Of a stretch of DNA of 64,000 nucleotides, positions 34,876 through 43,554 are shown in pieces; position 1 is the stretch's first letter, and each line of letters opens with the position of its first letter. The position numbers were made by a program, and so were the translations under genes. This DNA comes from Paraburkholderia solisilvae. GTDB lineage: Bacteria > Pseudomonadota > Gammaproteobacteria > Burkholderiales > Burkholderiaceae. The notes beneath the pieces were generated by a model that was given only the letters and a program-made list of their open reading frames with translations, had not been told where the DNA came from and did no database searches. The DNA is taken from NCBI RefSeq assembly GCF_902859875.1, contig NZ_CADIKF010000001.1, positions 124,001 through 188,000 of the forward strand, given 5' to 3'.

Positions 34876-35403
34876 TCAGCGCGATGCCGATGCCGCCGCA
34901 GTCGCGACGAAGCGAATCCCCTGGTTGATTGCGCATCGATATGCGCCGCGCGGCGTGGCGGTATCGGCGCCGTCGGGTGCGAATGCGGTGTCGATGGTCG
35001 CTGTGTTGTCCGGCATCACGTGATAGCGGACGTATTCGGTGACCGGGCGGTTCTTCGGGTCCAGCGTCCGGTGTACGTCGATAAACGCGATATAGCGGCC
35101 GTCCGGAATCAGCCAGGAGTCGATGCGCAGTCCGCCGCGAAACGCCGGGCCCGGCTTGCCGCTGTCGGCGGCGGTACAGTGGTTCATGTCGATTCTCACG
35201 CTGACCGTGCGTCCGTCCGACAACGCATTTTCAAGCGCCGTGTAGTCAGCGAGCGCGCCGTCGACGCTGGCGGCGTGCGCGGTTTCCCCAAAGATCGCGA
35301 GCGCGGCGACGAGCGCGATGCCCGCAGCGCGGGCGCAAGCGGGCAATGGAGTGGATTGCCGGTTACTCGGGTTTCGTTGTGCAGCCGGTCGACGGATCAT
35401 CAT
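34876..35403 (-). CDS. VirK family protein (exported)
   Basis: 175 aa with a signal peptide ending at about HAAS (residue 45) after a long charged N-terminus. The mature part matches the VirK family (PF06903): SVRIDMNHCTAADSGKPGPA, GGLRIDSWLIPDGRYIAFID and NRPVTEYVRYHVMPDNTATI. VirK was named from the Agrobacterium vir regulon and related proteins occur in Ralstonia and Burkholderia; its biochemical role is unknown. No virulence genes are adjacent. Two adjacent ATGs (35403 and 35400) are possible starts. Confidence 0.8.
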   Translation of the reverse strand: MMIRRPAAQRNPSNRQSTPLPACARAAGIALVAALAIFGETAHAASVDGALADYTALENALSDGRTVSVRIDMNHCTAADSGKPGPAFRGGLRIDSWLIPDGRYIAFIDVHRTLDPKNRPVTEYVRYHVMPDNTATIDTAFAPDGADTATPRGAYRCAINQGIRFVATAAASASR

Positions 35404-35665
35404 GAACGCCCTCGTGAGTGGTAAAGCGAAAGAAGTGGAATACGGCGGTGTCGACTTCGTTGAACACGCGCACCCACAGGTTTATTCCTTCGCGACATGC
35501 CACCGCAGATTGCGCAACCATGGCATGACCCGCCTATACGCGCGTATGCATTGGCTATGCACATGAACGATCGGATGACACTCAACGACAATGGTTAGGC
35601 GCGCAGACGATGTCTAAGCTGGACTCATCGGGCCTGATATCCGGACCTGCAAGTGGGGAGCTGTC

Positions 35666-35794
35666 ATGTTGAACGCGCTGCATCACTGGATCTATATCGG
35701 CTCCAACGCCTACGACGAGTACACGTTCGTGCCGTGGCTGAACAAGAACGTGTACAGGCGCACCGTCGCGCTCGACCAGATCTGCATCCAGTAA
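35666..35794 (+). CDS. Possible small protein, 42 aa
   Basis: A short frame with GGGGAG seven bases before the ATG. The 42 residues are rich in aromatics (MLNALHHWIYIGSNAYDEY then TFVPWLNKNVYRRTVALDQI). They do not look like a random GC-rich frame. No family is recognised. It lies in the 500-bp space between the VirK and LysR genes, which otherwise shows nothing. It could be a small regulatory peptide or a remnant of a larger gene. Confidence 0.4.
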   Translation: MLNALHHWIYIGSNAYDEYTFVPWLNKNVYRRTVALDQICIQ

Positions 35795-35903
35795 GCAAGC
35801 TGCCGGGCGCGCCGCGTGTCGCGTGCCGCCCGGGCGTGATTGACGCGGCGCGGGCGGACTGCCAACATGAAGCGCTTCTGCACAACAGGACTTCCTCCTT
35901 CGC

Positions 35904-36818
35904 ATGCGCGCACCTCAACACCTGAATGCGCTGCGAGCCTTCGAAGCCGTGGCGCGCCACCTGAGCTACGTCGGCGCCGCGGACGAATTGCACGTAACGC
36001 CCGCGGCGGTCGGGCAATTGATTCGTGGGCTCGAAGAGACGCTCGACGTCGAGCTGTTCCATCGTGCGCCGTCCGGGCCGTCGCGGCTGATGCTGACCGA
36101 TGCGGCGCGCGCGGTGATTCCCGACTTGCAGGCCGGCTTCGATCTGTTGTCGACCGCGGTCGAACGGTTGAAGGCGAGCAAGGCGCGCATTGCGATTACG
36201 GTGACGGTGCCGCCCGCGTTTGCGCACAAGTGGTTTCTGCAGCGCGTCGAACGCTTCCAGCAACGTCACCCGTACTACGAGCTGCGCATCGACACGAACG
36301 GTCAGCTGGTCGATTTCGCGGCGGAGCGGGTCGACGCGGGCATTCGCTATGGCGCGGGCCATTGGCCGGATCTCGATGCGACTTTCCTGTTGCGCGACGA
36401 ATACTTTCCGGTTTGCAGCCCGGCGCTGCTCACGGGCGAGCATCCGCTGCGCACCCCGCAAGACCTGTGTTTTCACGCGCTGATTCACGACACGTCGATG
36501 CGTGCCGCGCCGGTGTTTCCGACCTGGCGGTCGTGGCTGCGATGGTCGGGGCTGCCGGAGCTGGTCGATTGCGATCGCGGCTTGCAGATCAACGATTCGG
36601 CGGCGGCGCTGCAGACGGCGATCTCGGGGCTGGGCGTCGCGCTCGGCCGCACCACGCTGGTCGAGCGGGATCTCGCCGAAGGACGTCTCGTGCGGCCGTT
36701 CGGCGACGCGCAGAGCTGCGAGCTGGCCTACTATGTAGTGCATCGGAAAGAAACAGCGGGGGAGCCGCCGATCGTCGCGTTCAAGGAGTGGCTGATCGAC
36801 GAGGCCGGCATCCGCTAG
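35904..36818 (+). CDS. LysR family transcriptional regulator (GcvA-like)
   Basis: 304 aa. The N-terminal helix-turn-helix (LNALRAFEAVARHLSYVGAA, then ELHVTPAAVGQLIRGLEE) is of the GcvA/AmpR subgroup, and the substrate domain has RIDTNGQLVDFAAERVDAGI and INDSAAALQTAISGLGVALG. No divergent target operon is present apart from the VirK gene and the small frame upstream, so the target is uncertain. Confidence 0.87.
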   Translation: MRAPQHLNALRAFEAVARHLSYVGAADELHVTPAAVGQLIRGLEETLDVELFHRAPSGPSRLMLTDAARAVIPDLQAGFDLLSTAVERLKASKARIAITVTVPPAFAHKWFLQRVERFQQRHPYYELRIDTNGQLVDFAAERVDAGIRYGAGHWPDLDATFLLRDEYFPVCSPALLTGEHPLRTPQDLCFHALIHDTSMRAAPVFPTWRSWLRWSGLPELVDCDRGLQINDSAAALQTAISGLGVALGRTTLVERDLAEGRLVRPFGDAQSCELAYYVVHRKETAGEPPIVAFKEWLIDEAGIR

Positions 36819-37021
36819 CCGGCGCGCGGTTGCCGCGTCTGTCGTGCGCAGGCGGCGTGCTTCCAATAGACTGTGCGCTGCGCGCGGGCGCCGTCGGATC
36901 GGTCGACGGCCGCGGGGGCGCCTTGCGCGCCGGTCGCCGCCGCGGCGGTCCGCATCTGGCGACCGCGTGGCGCGTCTTGGGTCATAACAAACGAATACGG
37001 ACGGGGGGCGTTGTGCAGCGG

Positions 37022-37777
37022 ATGATCATCGTACGGCCATGGACTCGCGTCGCGGCGCTCGCGCTCACGCTGCTGTTTTACGCAAGCAGCGTCGCCGCGC
37101 AGCAGAAGCCGGCCGCCGCATTTCACAGCGACGACCCCGTCGCCGTGCGCGCGGCGCTTGCCGGCAAGCCGGAAGAAGCCGGCAAGCCGACGCTCACGAG
37201 CCGGCTGCGCGAGCTGGTCGCCGGGCTTCCGCGCGGCGCGTCGCATAGCGCTTCAACCGGTATGGCGGCGTCCGGTGTCGACCCGCAATCGCGCAACTTC
37301 GTGTTCGTCGTCGACGCGCCGCTCGGCATTCTTTATCGCGCACAGTCGCATCTGCTGAAAGTCGACGTGCCGCTCGCGGACGACGAACGCCCGGGCTACA
37401 TTGTGCTGAAGAAATCGGTCACCGGCTCGAGCGGCCGGCGTCTCGTGATCGCGCCCGATGCGAAGGCGAAGGGCTATGTGCAGTATGTCGACCGGATCGA
37501 GCTTGAAGAGCCCGGCAAACGGACCAACGCGCGCGGCCGGCTGAAGCTGTCGCAGCAGGCGTTCGCGGCGGCAAATGGCGATTTCGCGATCGCGCTGGTG
37601 TGCCACCTGGTGCCGCCGTATATGTCCGACCGCCGTGTTCATGAGGAACCGACCGACGAGGAGCCGACCGACATCACCACGCGCACCTCCACGTTGCACG
37701 CGGAGGTCGACGAAGTGTGGCTGGTCGATATGAGCGACGGTACCGTGTTGTCGACGAAGCTGCGGTTGTCGAAGTAA
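37022..37777 (+). CDS. Exported hypothetical protein, 251 aa
   Basis: A signal peptide (MIIVRPWTRVAALALTLLFY, cleavage near VAAQQ) is followed by a mature domain with VFVVDAPLGILYRAQSHLLK, GYVQYVDRIELEEPGKR and FAIALVCHLVPPYM. It also has a short tandem repeat of EEPTDEEPTD near residue 215. No known family is recognised. A GGGGGG run suits a GTG three codons upstream (37013) better than the ATG, so the start is open. It is probably periplasmic or surface-associated. Confidence 0.6.
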   Translation: MIIVRPWTRVAALALTLLFYASSVAAQQKPAAAFHSDDPVAVRAALAGKPEEAGKPTLTSRLRELVAGLPRGASHSASTGMAASGVDPQSRNFVFVVDAPLGILYRAQSHLLKVDVPLADDERPGYIVLKKSVTGSSGRRLVIAPDAKAKGYVQYVDRIELEEPGKRTNARGRLKLSQQAFAAANGDFAIALVCHLVPPYMSDRRVHEEPTDEEPTDITTRTSTLHAEVDEVWLVDMSDGTVLSTKLRLSK

Positions 37778-37803
37778 CGCTGCGCTATTGGTGCAACTGC
37801 GCA

Positions 37804-37875
37804 GTTAGCCGCGCGGTCAGCCTCTCCATTAGCCGCACATTCAGCCGCGTGTTTAGCCGCTCGTTCAGCCGGGGC
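37804..37875. repeat. Six tandem copies of a 12-bp repeat
   Basis: Six consecutive 12-mers share the core TYAGCCGC, alternating TTAGCC and TCAGCC: GTTAGCCGCGCG, GTCAGCCTCTCC, ATTAGCCGCACA, TTCAGCCGCGTG, TTTAGCCGCTCG and TTCAGCCGGGGC. They fill the space between the exported protein and the convergent LysR gene. As 12 is a multiple of three, frames through it encode four-residue repeats, but no gene is supported there. Confidence 0.75.
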
Positions 37876-37917
37876 CGGCTCGCGACTCGCAGTCCGGCTG
37901 ACGCCCCCGTCGCACGA

Positions 37918-38853
37918 TCACGACGAAGCGCCTTGCGCCGGGCGTCCCGCAAACTTTTCCACCAGAAAGTCGACAAACGCGCGCACCCGCGACGACAGGT
38001 GCCGCGCGTGCGGATACAGCAGAATGAACGGCCGCGAGCGGCCGCCCTTGTCCTTCATCACTTCGACGAGCCGTCCTTCGCGCAGATCGTCCTCGACGAC
38101 GAACCGGTACGTCTGAAAGAGGCCGGCATGATGGCGCGCGAGGGTCGCGCCGGCAAGCACGTCGCCCGACGCGCTGCAACCGCCGTGCGGCACCAGTTCG
38201 AGTTCTTCGCCGTTGTCGTTGAAAATCCACGGTACCGGCCGGCCGCTGCTTGGCAGTTCGAACTGGATGCAGTCGTGCATCTGCAGTTCTTCGATCGATC
38301 GCGGGGTGCCCGCGCGTTTCAGATATGCGGGCGACGCGACGATCACGAGTTCGGCATCTTCGAGCTTGCGTGCAATCAGGTTCGAGTCGACCGGCGCCCG
38401 GCCGCGAATCGCGAGGTCGAACGCTTCGTCCGCGAAGTCGATATTGCGGTTGCTCAGATGCGCCTGGATCTGCACGTTCGGGTAGCGCTCGCGAAACTCG
38501 GCGAGCACCGGCAGCACGCGGCAATGCCCATACGGCGTCGGCATGCTGATGCGCAACAGGCCGCTCGGCGTGGTCTGCTGGCCGGTCACTTCGCGCTCGG
38601 CGTCCACCAGCTGGCTCAGTGCCGCGCGGCATTGCTCGAAATAGATGCGGCCTGCGTCGGTCAGGCGGATCTGGCGCGTCGTGCGCACGAAAAGCCGCAC
38701 GCCGAGCCGTTCCTCGAGCCGCGCGATCGAGCGGCTGACGGCCGCGGGCGTGACGCTCGCGGCGGTCGCGGCGAGCGTGAAACTGCCCAGTTCCGCGGCG
38801 AGGCAAAAGAGTTCGATACTGCCCAGCAGAAGGTCGTCGAATTGTCGTTGCAT
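37918..38853 (-). CDS. LysR family transcriptional regulator
   Basis: 311 aa of the CrgA/DsdC-like subgroup common in Burkholderia. The helix-turn-helix is ELFCLAAELGSFTLAATAAS then VTPAAVSRSIARLEERLGVR, and the effector domain has SGLLRISMPTPYGHCRVLPV and HHAGLFQTYRFVVEDDLREG. Directly upstream on the same strand lies only the tail of a lost SDR gene, so its former neighbour and likely target have been deleted. Confidence 0.87.
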   Translation of the reverse strand: MQRQFDDLLLGSIELFCLAAELGSFTLAATAASVTPAAVSRSIARLEERLGVRLFVRTTRQIRLTDAGRIYFEQCRAALSQLVDAEREVTGQQTTPSGLLRISMPTPYGHCRVLPVLAEFRERYPNVQIQAHLSNRNIDFADEAFDLAIRGRAPVDSNLIARKLEDAELVIVASPAYLKRAGTPRSIEELQMHDCIQFELPSSGRPVPWIFNDNGEELELVPHGGCSASGDVLAGATLARHHAGLFQTYRFVVEDDLREGRLVEVMKDKGGRSRPFILLYPHARHLSSRVRAFVDFLVEKFAGRPAQGASS

Positions 38854-38899
38854 GGAAGAGGCCAGGGGCTAAGCCGACGCGTACAGCAGGTAGCCGAGC

Positions 38900-39010
38900 T
38901 TACCACTTGCCCGCGGCGGCGCCGCCATCCACGGTCAACACCGCGCCGGTCGTGAATTGCGCATCGGTCAGGTAAAGCACCGCGTCGACGATATCGGGGA
39001 ATGCGAACAG
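38900..39010 (-). pseudogene. C-terminal remnant of an SDR oxidoreductase
   Basis: The minus strand encodes AFPDIVDAVLYLTDAQFTTG then AVLTVDGGAAAGKW and a TAA at 38900-38902. This is the standard C-terminus of a short-chain dehydrogenase, including the VDGG motif. The preceding 30-40 codons do not continue the fold, and the YcaQ gene starts its tail at 39045, so about 200 residues are missing. It is a deletion remnant lying in the LysR upstream region. Confidence 0.7.
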
Positions 39011-39044
39011 TGCACGCGTTAGCCGCGAGCGCACAGCGGGCGCG

Positions 39045-40211
39045 TCACGACGCGAACTGGAACTGCTCGAAGTCGTGCAGCCGGCTTTCGATGGCGGCCT
39101 TCAGGCCCTGGCGCTTGCGCGTGCCGATCCAGTTCCATTGCTGGATGTGCAGTGCGCGGCGCTCGCGGTCCGCCTTCAGGTCGATTGCCGCGACAATCTC
39201 GCCATCGACGAGCACCGGCAACGCAAAGTAGCCGTACACGCGCTTTTCCTTCGGCACATACGCTTCGAAGCGATGCTCGTAGCCGAACAGCAGATGCAGC
39301 CGCTTGCGCTGGATGATCAGCGGATCGAACGGCGACAGGATATGCACGCCTTGCGCCTGCACGGGCCGCTCGGCCAGGGTTTGCGGTTCGGCCCAATGCG
39401 CGGCTTTCCCCGCGCCTTCAATCGTGACGGGCACCAGCAGCCCTTTCTTCACGCGCATGTCGATGGCGGCGCGCACCAGCGGTTTGCGTTTCGCGTTCAG
39501 ATGACACGCGGAGTCGAGGCTGACCACGCCTTGCGAACGCAACGCGCGGTCGAGCAGATAGTCGGTGGTCTCTTTTTCGGTTGCGCGCCGCGGCGGCCGT
39601 TCCCAGTTGAAATGCCGTTCCATCAGCTCGTACGTTTTCAGCATGCCCGAGCGCTCGCTGATGGTCAGCTTGCCGATATAGAACGCCAGTTGCAACGCGC
39701 GCTTCGAAGGCTTGCGGCTCGCCCACGGATGATCTTTTTCGACCGGGATATCGTCGTCGATATCGCGGATCGACAGCGCGCCGTGCTTGCGGATACGCGT
39801 GACGATCTTGCGCAGATCGGCCGGCGTGACCGAATCGTACCAGGCTTTCGGCGCGGTCTGATGCAGCTTCATGTCGGCGAGGTAGTACTTCAAATCGCGG
39901 GTCGGCACGTAGGAGAGCGCGTGTGTCCAGTACTCGAAGACGGTCTTGTCGACGCTTTGCGCATGGTGCAGATGCTCGCGCCGGTACGCGGGAATGCGGC
40001 TCCACAGAATATGATGATGGCAGCGTTCGATCACGTTGATCGTGTCGATCTGCACATACCCGAGATGCTCGATCGCGGCGAGCGTCGCGCTCGCGTCGGC
40101 GCCGAACGGCTCGGGCGTATCGAGCCGCTGCGCGCGCAGCCAGAGATGCCGTGCTTCGGTTTGCGTGATCGAAACAGGGGAAGCGGATGCGGACGGGCGC
40201 GGCATGAGCAT
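39045..40211 (-). CDS. ycaQ: YcaQ/AlkX-type DNA glycosylase (HTH_42 winged-helix family)
   Basis: 388 aa. Near residue 54 is VQIDTINVIERCHHHILWSR; Q54-I-D56 matches the QxD motif of E. coli YcaQ, which unhooks DNA interstrand crosslinks. AlkZ of the same family has QxQ. Other landmarks are RALQLAFYIGKLTISERSGM, LLDRALRSQGVVSLDSACHL and ILSPFDPLIIQRKRLHLLFG then YEHRFEAYV. The end is KAAIESRLHDFEQFQFAS. The protein should be cytosolic. Its neighbours are unrelated, and both flanks carry gene remnants. Confidence 0.82.
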   Translation of the reverse strand: MLMPRPSASASPVSITQTEARHLWLRAQRLDTPEPFGADASATLAAIEHLGYVQIDTINVIERCHHHILWSRIPAYRREHLHHAQSVDKTVFEYWTHALSYVPTRDLKYYLADMKLHQTAPKAWYDSVTPADLRKIVTRIRKHGALSIRDIDDDIPVEKDHPWASRKPSKRALQLAFYIGKLTISERSGMLKTYELMERHFNWERPPRRATEKETTDYLLDRALRSQGVVSLDSACHLNAKRKPLVRAAIDMRVKKGLLVPVTIEGAGKAAHWAEPQTLAERPVQAQGVHILSPFDPLIIQRKRLHLLFGYEHRFEAYVPKEKRVYGYFALPVLVDGEIVAAIDLKADRERRALHIQQWNWIGTRKRQGLKAAIESRLHDFEQFQFAS

Positions 40212-40309
40212 TTGCGGGCGATTCGGGTTAAATGACTACCGGTCGATCGATATTGATCAGCATGACGATTTTACGCAAAACGCCGCCGCCGCGCGCAAGG
40301 CGCGACGGC

Positions 40310-40357
40310 GGCAACAGCAGTGGCAACAGCAGTGGCAGCGTCACCAGCAACAGCAGC
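40310..40357. repeat. Imperfect 12-bp tandem repeat (GGCAACAGCAGT)
   Basis: Two exact copies of GGCAACAGCAGT are followed by two decayed copies, in the space between the YcaQ and SDR genes. The repeat is low-complexity CAG-rich sequence. It lies downstream of the SDR and upstream of ycaQ, and no function is evident. Confidence 0.6.
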
Positions 40358-40417
40358 GGTGTCGCGCTGCAGTGCGTCGCATCCAATACACGGGCCGCGT
40401 TCAGTCGCGCCCCGCTT

Positions 40418-40433
40418 CGTTGCATCTGCAACG
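40418..40433 (-). terminator. Short hairpin after the SDR gene
   Basis: CGTTGCA-TC-TGCAACG forms a 7-bp stem just 5 bp past the SDR stop. With its left flank (CCGCTTCGTTGC) it repeats 12 bases of the hairpin at 34795-34828. It could end SDR transcription. There is no uridine tract. Confidence 0.35.
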
Positions 40434-40438
40434 GCGTG

Positions 40439-41185
40439 CTAAATCTGCGTCAACCCGCCATCGACAACCAGCTCGGCGCCGGTCACATACGACGCGTCGT
40501 CGCTAGCGAGGAACAGCGCCGCTTTCGCGACTTCCGACGCATTGCCGAGCCGCTTGAGCGGCACGCGCTCCTGCAACGCCGCAGCGCTTTGCGACAATTG
40601 CTCGTCGGACAGGCCGAGCTTGCCGTGAAACGGCGTCGCGATCGGCCCTGGGCTCACCGCATTCACGCGGATGCCGCGCGGCGCAAGTTCCGCCGCCAGC
40701 GAGCGGACCAGCGATCGCACCGCGGCCTTGGTGGCGGACAGAATCGATAGCCCGGGCGCGCCGACCTCGTTGAGAAACGACGTGGTGACCACGATTGCGC
40801 TGCCCGCGCCCAGATATGGCGCGGCCTTCTGCACAGTGAAGAAAAGGCCCTTGAAATTCAGCGCGAACTCCGCGTCGATCTGTGCGTCGCTGACCGCGTC
40901 GAACGGCGTCACTGTCGCGGCGCCCGCGTTCGCATAGACGATATCGATACGCCCGTGCCGCGCGACGGCCTGCGCGATCGCCGCGTCGATATCCTGCGGG
41001 TTGCGCAAGTCCGCGCGAACCGTGAGCGCGCCGCGGCCGAGTTCGTGCGCCGCGTTGTCGAGCCGCGCGAGATTCGTACCGACCACCACCACATGCGCGC
41101 CTTCAGCCTTGAACAGCTTCGCGGCTTCCAGCCCGATACCCGACGTGCCGCCGGTGATCAGAACGACTTTGTCCTTGAGCTTCAT
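40439..41185 (-). CDS. SDR family oxidoreductase
   Basis: 248 aa classical SDR: VLITGGTSGIGLEAAKLF at about 8-25, YANAGAATVTPFD near 85, and the C-terminal GAELVVDGGLTQI. The active-site motif is unusual: where YxxxK is expected the sequence reads LSILSATKAAVRS, so the tyrosine position appears to be changed (S-x-x-x-K). This resembles other SDRs of the GlcDH-like group with a shifted or lost tyrosine. GGAG lies before the ATG. Activity therefore needs testing. Confidence 0.83.
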   Translation of the reverse strand: MKLKDKVVLITGGTSGIGLEAAKLFKAEGAHVVVVGTNLARLDNAAHELGRGALTVRADLRNPQDIDAAIAQAVARHGRIDIVYANAGAATVTPFDAVSDAQIDAEFALNFKGLFFTVQKAAPYLGAGSAIVVTTSFLNEVGAPGLSILSATKAAVRSLVRSLAAELAPRGIRVNAVSPGPIATPFHGKLGLSDEQLSQSAAALQERVPLKRLGNASEVAKAALFLASDDASYVTGAELVVDGGLTQI

Positions 41186-41355
41186 TTTGCTGCTCCATCA
41201 GTTGAGGGGAGAAGAGAAAGTCAAATGCGCTTTCGATGGAGAGCACTATCGGTTTTGCGAGCGATAGTCGCAAACGAGAAGAAGTCAGCGGCTGCGATAG
41301 AAAACCTTTTCCGCCGGGAACGCGACGCGCGCACGGTCGTCTCACGTTGACGTGA

Positions 41356-41751
41356 CAGTGGCGACGCGCACCGGCCACGCAGCGGGCGCCGTCCGGCGAA
41401 CGCTGGCGCCGCGAGATTCATCCGGACCCGGTGATGCTGTTCCGCTACTCGGCACTGACCTTCAACGGCCATCGGATCCACTACGATTACCCGTACGTGA
41501 CGCAGGTGGAGGGGTATCCGGACCTGATCGTGCATGGGCCGCTGATCGCGACATTTCTGATCGACCTCGTGCATCGCGAAGCGCCGCAAGCGGTCGTGCG
41601 GCGCTTCGAATTTCGCGCGCAGCGTCCGACCTTCGCGAACCGGCCGTTTACCGTATGCGGCATGCCGTCCGCCGACGGCCAGACGGTCGCGCTCTGGGCG
41701 AAAGACCACGAAGGCTATCTGACGATGCGCGCGACCGCGCAACTGGCGTGA
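41356..41751 (+). pseudogene. C-terminal half of a MaoC-like / FAS1-type dehydratase (mesaconyl-CoA hydratase-like)
   Basis: The reading frame from ERWRREIHPDPVMLFRYSAL to the stop includes TFNGHRIHYDYPYVTQVEGY and PDLIVHGPLIATFLIDLVHR. This is the C-terminal hotdog domain of the HTD2/mesaconyl-C4-CoA hydratase family, whose members are usually near 280 aa. Upstream an in-frame TGA at 41353 and the SDR promoter leave no room for the N-terminal domain. It is most likely a deletion remnant. An internal GTG/ATG at 41431 could still give a 106-aa product. Confidence 0.65.
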
Positions 41752-41824
41752 GTGTGCGGCGGCCTCGTTATTCCGCTTGTCCAATCCTGTATCGACGCGC
41801 GCCGGCGTATGCGATTCCACCCAT

Positions 41825-43390
41825 TCAACCACGCACGCGAAACACCGACACCGCCTCCGACAACCGCTGCGTCTGGCCTTCCAGCGACGCGGTGGCGGCG
41901 GCGGCCTGTTCGACGAGCGCCGCATTCTGCTGCGTGACGAGATCCATCTGCGACACGCTCTGGCCGACCTGGCCGATGCCCGCGCTCTGCTCCTGCGACG
42001 CGGCGGCGATCTCGCTGATGATATCGGTGACCTGCTTGACCGAGCGCACCACGTCGGCCATCGTGGTCGCCGCGCGTTCGACCTCGGTATTGCCGGCGCT
42101 CACGTCCTGCGCCGCGCCGTGAATCAGCGCCTTGATTTCCTTCGCGGCGGTCGCGCTGCGCTGCGCGAGGCTGCGCACTTCCGATGCGACCACCGCGAAG
42201 CCGCGGCCGTTTTCGCCGGCCCGTGCGGCTTCGACGGCCGCGTTCAACGCGAGAATATTCGTCTGGAACGCAATGCCTTCGATCACCGAGATGATGTCGA
42301 CGATCTTGTCCGAGCTCTGCGCAATCTTCTGCATCGTCTCGGTGACCTGGCTCACCGCTTCGCCGCCGCGCGTCGCCGTGTCGGATGCGCCGATCGCCAG
42401 CCGGCTCGCCTGCTGCGCATTGTCGGTGTTGTGACGCACGGCGGCGGTCAGCTGCTCCATGCTCGACGCGGTGGTTTGCAGCGACGCCGCCTGTTCTTCC
42501 GTGCGCGACGACAGGTCGGTATGGCCGCTCGCGAGTTCGTGCACGCCGGTTTCGATCGAATGCGTGCCCTGGCGCACCGCGCTGACGATGCCGGTGAGGT
42601 TCGTCTGCATCGTCTTCATCGCGGCGAACAGGCGGCCGATTTCATTGCGCGACTCGTGCGAGATCGGCCCGGTCAGATCGCCTTGCGCAACGCGCGTCAA
42701 TTCGTCGACGGCGACCGTGAGCGGCTGCACCAGTGCGCGGTTCAGCAGGTGATAGACGAGCACGATCAGTGCGGCGGCGGCAACCAGCGCGCCGCTCACC
42801 GTGTACACCATGGTCTGGTAGCCGCGCGCCTTGGCCGCGCGGATCGCCGCCGAGTCCGCCTGGACCAGTTTGAAGAAATCGTCGGTGGCGCGGCCGAACG
42901 CGGCGCTCGTGTCGGTCATCTCATGCTCGTTGACGGTTGCGTATCCTTTCAGGTCGCCGGCGCGCAGTGCGGCAAACAGCTTGTCGAGCGCGGCCGCATG
43001 CGCCTTGAAGGTGTCGCCGACACGGTCGGCCGCCGCGCTGCTCGCGTCGCTCCACTTCGGCACCGCGGCGAACGCCGCGTAGTCTTTCTTCGCGAGGTCG
43101 AAAAAGCCGGCCCCCGCAGCGAGCGCCTCCTGTTCTTCCTTGCTTTCGTCGTCGCCGTTGGACAGCAGCGCGATATATGCGCGCGCGGTCGCGCTGCGCG
43201 CCTGCAGCGTGTCGAGGTACACGTCTTTCAGGCCTTTTACCTCGGTGTCCTGCACGCTGATCTTTGCGGAAGCGGCATTGTTCTGCTGCAGCGAAACGAC
43301 GCCGAGCGCGCCGATGATCAGGATCAATGCGCCGAACAGCGCGAGTACGCCGATAAACCCGGTGCGTACCGGGAAATTCTTCAAGCTCAT
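41825..43390 (-). CDS. Methyl-accepting chemotaxis protein
   Basis: 521 aa. It has one N-terminal helix (about 10-32), a four-helix periplasmic ligand domain (about 35-190) and a second helix near 192-215. A HAMP domain follows ([20 protein letters not shown]), then the signalling domain with the hairpin tip [20 protein letters not shown] and [20 protein letters not shown]. It signals through CheA/CheW to the flagellar motor. No pentapeptide for CheR docking is seen; the end is [14 protein letters not shown]. It is divergent from glcDEF, so glycolate or a related acid could be its attractant, but that is inference. Confidence 0.9.
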   Translation of the reverse strand: MSLKNFPVRTGFIGVLALFGALILIIGALGVVSLQQNNAASAKISVQDTEVKGLKDVYLDTLQARSATARAYIALLSNGDDESKEEQEALAAGAGFFDLAKKDYAAFAAVPKWSDASSAAADRVGDTFKAHAAALDKLFAALRAGDLKGYATVNEHEMTDTSAAFGRATDDFFKLVQADSAAIRAAKARGYQTMVYTVSGALVAAAALIVLVYHLLNRALVQPLTVAVDELTRVAQGDLTGPISHESRNEIGRLFAAMKTMQTNLTGIVSAVRQGTHSIETGVHELASGHTDLSSRTEEQAASLQTTASSMEQLTAAVRHNTDNAQQASRLAIGASDTATRGGEAVSQVTETMQKIAQSSDKIVDIISVIEGIAFQTNILALNAAVEAARAGENGRGFAVVASEVRSLAQRSATAAKEIKALIHGAAQDVSAGNTEVERAATTMADVVRSVKQVTDIISEIAAASQEQSAGIGQVGQSVSQMDLVTQQNAALVEQAAAATASLEGQTQRLSEAVSVFRVRG

Positions 43391-43490
43391 TGTTTTTATT
43401 CCAGAAATCGATGACTGGATCGGTCCGCGCGGGGCGCGAGACCGGGGATGACGGGTAAACGGGCAGCCGCCGTGCGCGCCGCCGCCGTTC

Positions 43491-43509
43491 ATGTCGCCGA
43501 CGGCGACAT
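43491..43509. promoter_or_regulatory. Hairpin ATGTCGCC-GAC-GGCGACAT in the mcp/glcD divergent region
   Basis: A perfect 8-bp inverted repeat with a 3-bp spacer lies 101 bp upstream of the chemoreceptor start. It is one of three structured elements in the 443-bp divergent region 43391-43833. It could be an operator or an RNA hairpin in a leader. No other gene is seen in that region. Confidence 0.35.
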
Positions 43510-43554
43510 TGGGCCGCATACCCGACCAACGCTATATAACGGCCTCGAACCGCC

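Noticed and set aside
35840-37777. A 645-codon plus-strand frame spanning the LysR and the exported protein
   Set aside because: Only its last 251 codons look like protein; the first part is a shadow of the LysR gene in another frame.
37804-37875. Possible CRISPR array
   Set aside because: Units are only 12 bp and adjacent with no spacers, and there are no cas genes.
37717-38955. A 412-codon plus-strand frame opposite the LysR gene
   Set aside because: It is antisense to a complete LysR regulator and passes through the 12-bp repeats.
40310-40357. A serine/asparagine-repeat protein encoded by the CAG-rich repeats
   Set aside because: The frame carrying it runs antisense into the SDR gene and has no start signals; the repeat is better read as non-coding.
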